Of a stretch of DNA of 64,000 bases, positions 60,373-64,000 are shown one piece after another (within the stretch, counting starts at the first letter, position 1; each line of letters begins with the position of its first letter). The stretch comes from Lysinibacillus sphaericus OT4b.31 (GTDB lineage: Bacteria; Bacillota; Bacilli; Bacillales_A; Planococcaceae): the NCBI RefSeq assembly GCF_000392615.1, contig NZ_KB933398.1:3633204-3697203 (forward strand), in the 5' to 3' direction. The position numbers were made by a program, and so were the translations under genes. Under the pieces are notes generated by a model. It did not search any database, was not told where the DNA came from, and worked only from the letters and a program-made list of their open reading frames with translations.

Positions 60373-61262
60373 GTAAAAAGTGGCAAATCTCAGTTCCTGG
60401 GAGCACAGCCAATCTAGGCCCTGGCTTTGACTCAATCGGACTTGGCTTGTCTCTTTATTTAAAGCTAGATGTTTCTCTACAGGATAGCTGGGAAATCATA
60501 CACCTCGATGAAAACGGTCCTAGTGAGTTTGAGCTTGAAGAACATTTACTATACGTTATTGCGAAAAAAATCGCTGATCAATACAGTAAACAACTCCCTC
60601 CCTGCCGTGTAAAAATGACAAGCGAGCTTCCATTAGCACGTGGCTTAGGAAGTAGTGCTGCAGTCATCGTTGCAGGTATTGAGTTAGCCAACCAGACATG
60701 CGAGCTCGGGTTAACAGTGCAAGATAAATTGAATTTATCTTCTCAAATCGAAGGACATCCAGATAATGCAACAGCCTCTGTATTGGGGGGCTTAACTATC
60801 TCTTCTATGGATGAAAGCGGCATTGTTGATACTTTCCATGTAAATAATATCGATGCTTCGTTCGTCGTATTTGTACCTGATGTTGAACTAAAAACAAGTG
60901 AATCTCGCTCGGTATTACCAGAGCACTTTGAGCGAGCATATGCCGTACATGCATCGGCAAATGCCAATATGCTTGCGGCTTCATTAATGGTACGCGATTT
61001 TGAACGTGCGGGTCGTTATATGGAAGCTGATTTATTCCATGAACCTTTCCGTTCAAATTTGATACCTCAATATGCAGAAATCCGTGCAGCGGCTAAAGCA
61101 AGTGGTGCATACGGTACAGCATTAAGTGGAGCAGGTCCTACCCTGATTGCCATTATTCCGACGGCTATTGCCGAAGACTTTGTTACAACAATGGCAGTAC
61201 AATTTCCAGAACACCATATTATCCTAACAAAAGCCGATGAGTATGGTGTACAAGTAATATGA
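60369..61262 (+). CDS. thrB: Homoserine kinase
   Basis: A 297-residue GHMP kinase. Motif 1 is [18 protein letters not shown], the phosphate loop is [17 protein letters not shown] (motif 2), and motif 3 is [19 protein letters not shown]. It phosphorylates homoserine, the substrate for ThrC. Translation is coupled to thrC through ATGA. Confidence 0.97.
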   Translation: MSKKWQISVPGSTANLGPGFDSIGLGLSLYLKLDVSLQDSWEIIHLDENGPSEFELEEHLLYVIAKKIADQYSKQLPPCRVKMTSELPLARGLGSSAAVIVAGIELANQTCELGLTVQDKLNLSSQIEGHPDNATASVLGGLTISSMDESGIVDTFHVNNIDASFVVFVPDVELKTSESRSVLPEHFERAYAVHASANANMLAASLMVRDFERAGRYMEADLFHEPFRSNLIPQYAEIRAAAKASGAYGTALSGAGPTLIAIIPTAIAEDFVTTMAVQFPEHHIILTKADEYGVQVI

Positions 61263-61265
61263 TTT

Positions 61266-61298
61266 AAAACGTCTACTTCCTAGCGGTAGGCGTTTTTT
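61266..61298 (+). terminator. terminator after thrB
   Basis: AAAACGTCTAC at 61266-61276 pairs with GTAGGCGTTTT at 61286-61296 (one G-U), then a T-run. The next gene's GGAGG begins only a few bases later. Confidence 0.85.
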
Positions 61299-61316
61299 CT
61301 TGAAGGAGGAAATATC

Positions 61317-61982
61317 TTGAAACCAATTATTTTCTGTGATTTTGATGGCACTATTACAGCAACTGATAATATCGTCTCTCTCATGACTCATTTCGTTCCA
61401 GTGGAATCAGAAAAAATTGCTCAAGCGATGATGGCACAGACGATTACCTTTAAAGAAGGTGTCACAGCTATGTTTGAGCTATTGTCCACTACCCAAAAAG
61501 ATGATGTCATCCAATATTTATTAGACACAGCTGTCATTCGTGAAGGCTTTGATGAATTCGTTCGCTATGCTCATAAGCACGCTATTCCATTTTATGTTGT
61601 TAGTGGTGGCGTAGACTTCTTTATTGAGCCAATGTTGGAGAAATTTGGCCCTTTTTCAGGTGTCTATTGTAACACCGCTGACTTTTCAGCGACGCAGATC
61701 ACACTTGTCTATCCAAACAATTGTGATGAGGAATGTGCCAAATACGAAACACAGGGCTGTGGCTGCTGTAAGCCAACAGTCATGCGGAAAGTTGCACAGA
61801 ATGACCATTTTAAAATCGTAATAGGTGATTCTATTTCTGATTTTGAAGCCGCTAAACAAGCTGATTTAGTCCTCGCTCGAGATCATCTAATTGAGCGTTG
61901 TGAAGATTTACATATCCCACACAAGCCCTTTGAAACCTTCTATGACTGCTTAGAAGCTGTTAAAGAGCTTGTAGAAGCATAA
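61317..61982 (+). CDS. HAD-superfamily phosphatase, MtnX-like (TTG start)
   Basis: A 221-residue HAD phosphatase close to MtnX, the 2-hydroxy-3-keto-5-methylthiopentenyl-1-phosphate phosphatase of methionine salvage. The nucleophile motif is FCDFDGTIT, motif II is YVVSGGVDFF, and motif IV is VIGDSISDFEAA. A Cys cluster ETQGCGCCK lies in the cap/loop. No other mtn gene is near. Position after thrCB allows a related small-phosphate role, for example phosphoserine-like. The start is TTG with GGAGG 7 nt upstream. Confidence 0.82.
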   Translation: MKPIIFCDFDGTITATDNIVSLMTHFVPVESEKIAQAMMAQTITFKEGVTAMFELLSTTQKDDVIQYLLDTAVIREGFDEFVRYAHKHAIPFYVVSGGVDFFIEPMLEKFGPFSGVYCNTADFSATQITLVYPNNCDEECAKYETQGCGCCKPTVMRKVAQNDHFKIVIGDSISDFEAAKQADLVLARDHLIERCEDLHIPHKPFETFYDCLEAVKELVEA

Positions 61983-61984
61983 AA

Positions 61985-62025
61985 AAAGGAATCTAGCTAG
62001 AAATGTCTGCTAGATTCCTTTTACT
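61985..62025. terminator. bidirectional terminator, MtnX-like / ZIP
   Basis: A perfect 14-bp stem: AAAAGGAATCTAGC (61985-61998) with GCTAGATTCCTTTT (62010-62023), between convergent genes. Confidence 0.93.
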
Positions 62026-62042
62026 ATATCGCTAATTGTCGT

Positions 62043-62852
62043 TTATGCTAGTAACACTAAACTAACCGCCATAACAGCCATTCCAGCTACTAAGCCATAC
62101 ATCGATAAATGTGTTTCGTCATATCTTTGTGCAGCTGGCAGTAATTCATCTAATGATATAAATACCATTATCCCCGCAACCCCTGCAAAGACAATACCAA
62201 ACATGACATCTGTTAAAAAAGGCATTAATAGGAAGAATGCCACTAGAGCACCTACAGGCTCTGCCAATCCTGATAAGAAAGATAGCTTAAAAGCTTTTCT
62301 ACGATTTCCTGTTGCAAAGTAAATCGGCACGGATACCGCAATTCCCTCAGGAATATTATGAATCGCAACAGCTATGGCAATAGCAATTCCAACATTCGGA
62401 TCATTTATGGCAGACATAAATGTGGCAATCCCCTCTGGGAAATTATGAATGCCAATTGCAAGTGCCGTAAATAGCCCCATCTTCATTAAACGATCCTGAT
62501 CCACCTGAGGCTTAACCGCATTTACATCCTCTACAAGCTTCACTTCATGAGGATTTGTAGCTTTTGGAATGAACTTATCAATCAACGCAATAAATAGCAT
62601 ACCACCAAAAAATCCGGCAATTGTCATCCAATAACCATTGGTTGTGCCTAACGCATTTGTTAAAGCATCTTTGGCCTTCACAAAAATTTCAACCAATGAT
62701 ACGTAAATCATAACACCTGCTGAAAAACCAAGTGCTAATGATAAAAATTTTGTATTTGTTCTTGACGTAAAAAACGCGATTAAACTACCTACACCTGTTG
62801 CAAGTCCGGCAAAAAGAGTTAACCCTAATGCCAATAATACATTACCTTCCAT
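62043..62852 (-). CDS. ZIP-family metal transporter (ZupT-like)
   Basis: A 269-residue, eight-span ZIP transporter. The metal-binding span motifs are AIGIHNFPEGIATFMSA and AVAIHNIPEGIAVSVPI, and GLAEPVGALVAFFLL follows, as in ZupT. It imports Zn, Mn or Fe. The cytoplasmic loop (residues about 98-118) is charged rather than His-rich. AAGGAAGAAGGGA precedes the ATG. It complements the CadA exporter and MntR elsewhere in the window. Confidence 0.92.
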   Translation of the reverse strand: MEGNVLLALGLTLFAGLATGVGSLIAFFTSRTNTKFLSLALGFSAGVMIYVSLVEIFVKAKDALTNALGTTNGYWMTIAGFFGGMLFIALIDKFIPKATNPHEVKLVEDVNAVKPQVDQDRLMKMGLFTALAIGIHNFPEGIATFMSAINDPNVGIAIAIAVAIHNIPEGIAVSVPIYFATGNRRKAFKLSFLSGLAEPVGALVAFFLLMPFLTDVMFGIVFAGVAGIMVFISLDELLPAAQRYDETHLSMYGLVAGMAVMAVSLVLLA

Positions 62853-62970
62853 TCCCTTCTTCCTTTTCCCTTTTTGTTATAGTACTCATCTTAACTTAGA
62901 AGTTTCCTATGTGCAATTCTTTTTTACTAGGCTAATAATGACCAACAATGCCTATTCTAGATTTCTAGAC

Positions 62971-63012
62971 GAAAAAGCAGCACCCTATTCCTACGAATAA
63001 AGTACTGCTTCC
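62971..63012 (-). terminator. terminator after PAP2 gene
   Basis: AAGCAG at 62975-62980 pairs with CTGCTT at 63005-63010, with AC/GT continuing inward past a mismatch. A five-T run follows on the minus strand. Confidence 0.75.
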
Positions 63013-63022
63013 TCGATTTTTA

Positions 63023-63631
63023 CTACATATCCCCTTTTTGCATTACTCGCTTACGTCGCTCATACCAGATGACACAAATGATAAACCATGTAAAACCGAC
63101 GCTCCATCCTGCGAGTACATCGGATGCAAAATGTCGAGCTCCTGCCACACGCGACAAACCGATGAGTATTGTTAATACGATTGCCCCAGCCCACAATTGA
63201 ATTTTACGTACCTTCTTATTGTTCTCCGATAAAATATAAGCCGCAGCAAATAAATATAAGAGGCCTGACATGGAATGTCCTGATGGAAAACTAAAGGAAG
63301 TTAATTGATCTTCAATTTCAGGTCGTGGTCGCTGCACCCACTTTTTTAATAATTGATTTAGTACATTTCCTGCTGCGAATGTTAACAATATGAATAGTAA
63401 AGCACGGTAATTTTTCATCTTCCAAGCTAAATACACCATTAATATAATCGCCACAGCGACTACAAATATCGGCTCTCCGATATAATGAAAAACTTCTATG
63501 AAGCGATTGCCAAATAAAATATCTGCCATTTTAGCATCAAAGTTTTCTATCGATTCACTCTGATAAGTTGCTCGTAAAACAAAAAAGGCAATAAGCGTTA
63601 AAACCGCCATTGGATATGCCCATTTTTTCAT
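63023..63631 (-). CDS. PAP2-family membrane phosphatase
   Basis: A 202-residue, five- to six-span phosphatidic acid/undecaprenyl-pyrophosphate phosphatase-like protein. The three-part active site is complete: KKWVQRPRP, FPSGHS and SRVAGARHFASDVLAG. Possible substrates are PgpB-type lipids or undecaprenyl pyrophosphate. The ATG at 63631 has GAGGTG 8-9 nt upstream; the 8-codon extension is unsupported. Confidence 0.93.
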   Translation of the reverse strand: MKKWAYPMAVLTLIAFFVLRATYQSESIENFDAKMADILFGNRFIEVFHYIGEPIFVVAVAIILMVYLAWKMKNYRALLFILLTFAAGNVLNQLLKKWVQRPRPEIEDQLTSFSFPSGHSMSGLLYLFAAAYILSENNKKVRKIQLWAGAIVLTILIGLSRVAGARHFASDVLAGWSVGFTWFIICVIWYERRKRVMQKGDM

Positions 63632-63726
63632 AATTTCTTTCACCTCTAAGCACATTTTTCACATCATATCATAAATACGTGCCATTAGAGGAGAATAAAC
63701 ACTAGCTCTTCATGAACATTCTATCG

Positions 63727-63858
63727 TTATAATACAAGTTTGTACTCTTTATGTTGTGCAATGACAATTGTCTCTTCATCCGATTTATTGAAAAAATTTG
63801 AAAGAGCTAAAGCAACAATAAATAAGATCAAAATTATAGGTAGTATTTTTTTAAACAA
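63727..63858 (-). CDS. Small membrane protein, 43 residues
   Basis: A short frame starting TTG at 63858, with AAGGAA about 9 nt upstream (a GTG three codons earlier is closer to that site). The sequence is one membrane helix (ILPIILILFIVALALSNFF) followed by a charged tail (NKSDEETIVIAQHKEYKLVL). No family recognised. It lies upstream of the PAP2 gene in the same direction, about 95 bp apart. Confidence 0.5.
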   Translation of the reverse strand: MFKKILPIILILFIVALALSNFFNKSDEETIVIAQHKEYKLVL

Positions 63859-64000
63859 ACTAAACACTTCCTTATCATCTAGAGTTTCATTCTCAGAGAC
63901 GTTTACTTTAATAATACAGGATCAAACAGCCAATCTTTCGGTCCGAAATTTCGATCCTTTTCTCCCTTAACTTCTCGAGAAATATTATTTTTTATAATGA

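Noticed and set aside
63740-63970. Plus-strand 76-codon frame at the right end.
   Set aside because: Opposite the small membrane-protein gene, no ribosome site, and unlikely composition.
1-64000. CRISPR arrays, prophage, restriction or known defence systems.
   Set aside because: No regularly spaced repeats, phage structural genes, integrases, methylases or defence nucleases were seen in a reading of both strands.

Overview
The window reads as one stretch of a low-GC Gram-positive (Bacillota) chromosome, most likely a Lysinibacillus or close relative. The evidence is the base composition, strong AGGAGG-type ribosome sites, GTG/TTG starts, U-tract terminators, an S-layer-homology (SLH) surface enzyme, and a gene order that follows the ddl to sprT segment of Bacillus subtilis. 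No prophage, CRISPR array, rRNA or intact transposon is visible. The organism call is inference from gene content, not a database match.

Layout. 1-270: three tRNA genes (Asp, Glu, Asn) on the minus strand. 360-19500 (nearly all minus): sprT-like, tex, the sigma-B switch (rsbT-rsbU-rsbV-rsbW-sigB), mazEF, alr, a ydcC-like lipoprotein, acpS, a rhomboid protease (plus strand), a GNAT, ydbT/ydbS, cshA, an alpha/beta hydrolase, murF and ddl. Unlike B. subtilis, rsbR, rsbS and rsbX are absent and a terminator separates mazF from rsbT. 19500-28300: an unrecognised gene, rodA, a 45-codon gene, a Bmr-like efflux pump, a YwqG-like protein, cardiolipin synthase, a VanY-type carboxypeptidase, and a lipoprotein-type YidC. 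28500-33750: an AraC regulator divergent from a LytTR regulator that sits directly upstream of a succinyl-CoA:acetate CoA-transferase, then an MFS transporter. 33720-34260: a small insertion scar, made of a GC-rich palindromic repeat and an internally deleted IS1182-type transposase between two exact 30-bp copies of a terminator. 34260-41700: acetyltransferases, a 33-codon membrane peptide gene, ypuA, cvfB, mntR, comFB and a cadC-cadA metal efflux operon with two clear operators. 41790-50840: penicillin acylase family enzyme, exoA, murB, an HxlR/YodB-like regulator divergent from a broken VOC dioxygenase gene, yceI, a DUF2500 protein and an SLH-anchored 5'-nucleotidase/cyclic phosphodiesterase. 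51100-64000: azoR with an MhqR-type operator, a DsbA/FrnE protein, a Rieske-tailed FAD oxidoreductase, ppaC, a DUF7662-GNAT fusion, an RpiR regulator, niaP, thrC-thrB-mtnX-like, a ZIP transporter, a PAP2 phosphatase and a small membrane protein gene.

How the parts fit. Much of the window serves the cell wall (alr, ddl, murF, murB, rodA, VanY, and the SLH enzyme at the surface), general stress (RsbT to RsbU to RsbV/RsbW to SigB; MazEF), metal balance (MntR, CadCA, ZIP) and electrophile/quinone defence (HxlR regulator, broken VOC gene, MhqR-type azoR). The points I rate most worth following are: the stressosome-less rsb operon; the LytTR sensor-regulator with repeated motifs upstream of the CoA-transferase promoter; a roughly 75-bp structured intergenic element present twice; paired inverted DnaA boxes between convergent genes; three very short genes with good ribosome sites; and the DUF7662-GNAT fusion. 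No complete new defence or mobile system was found.
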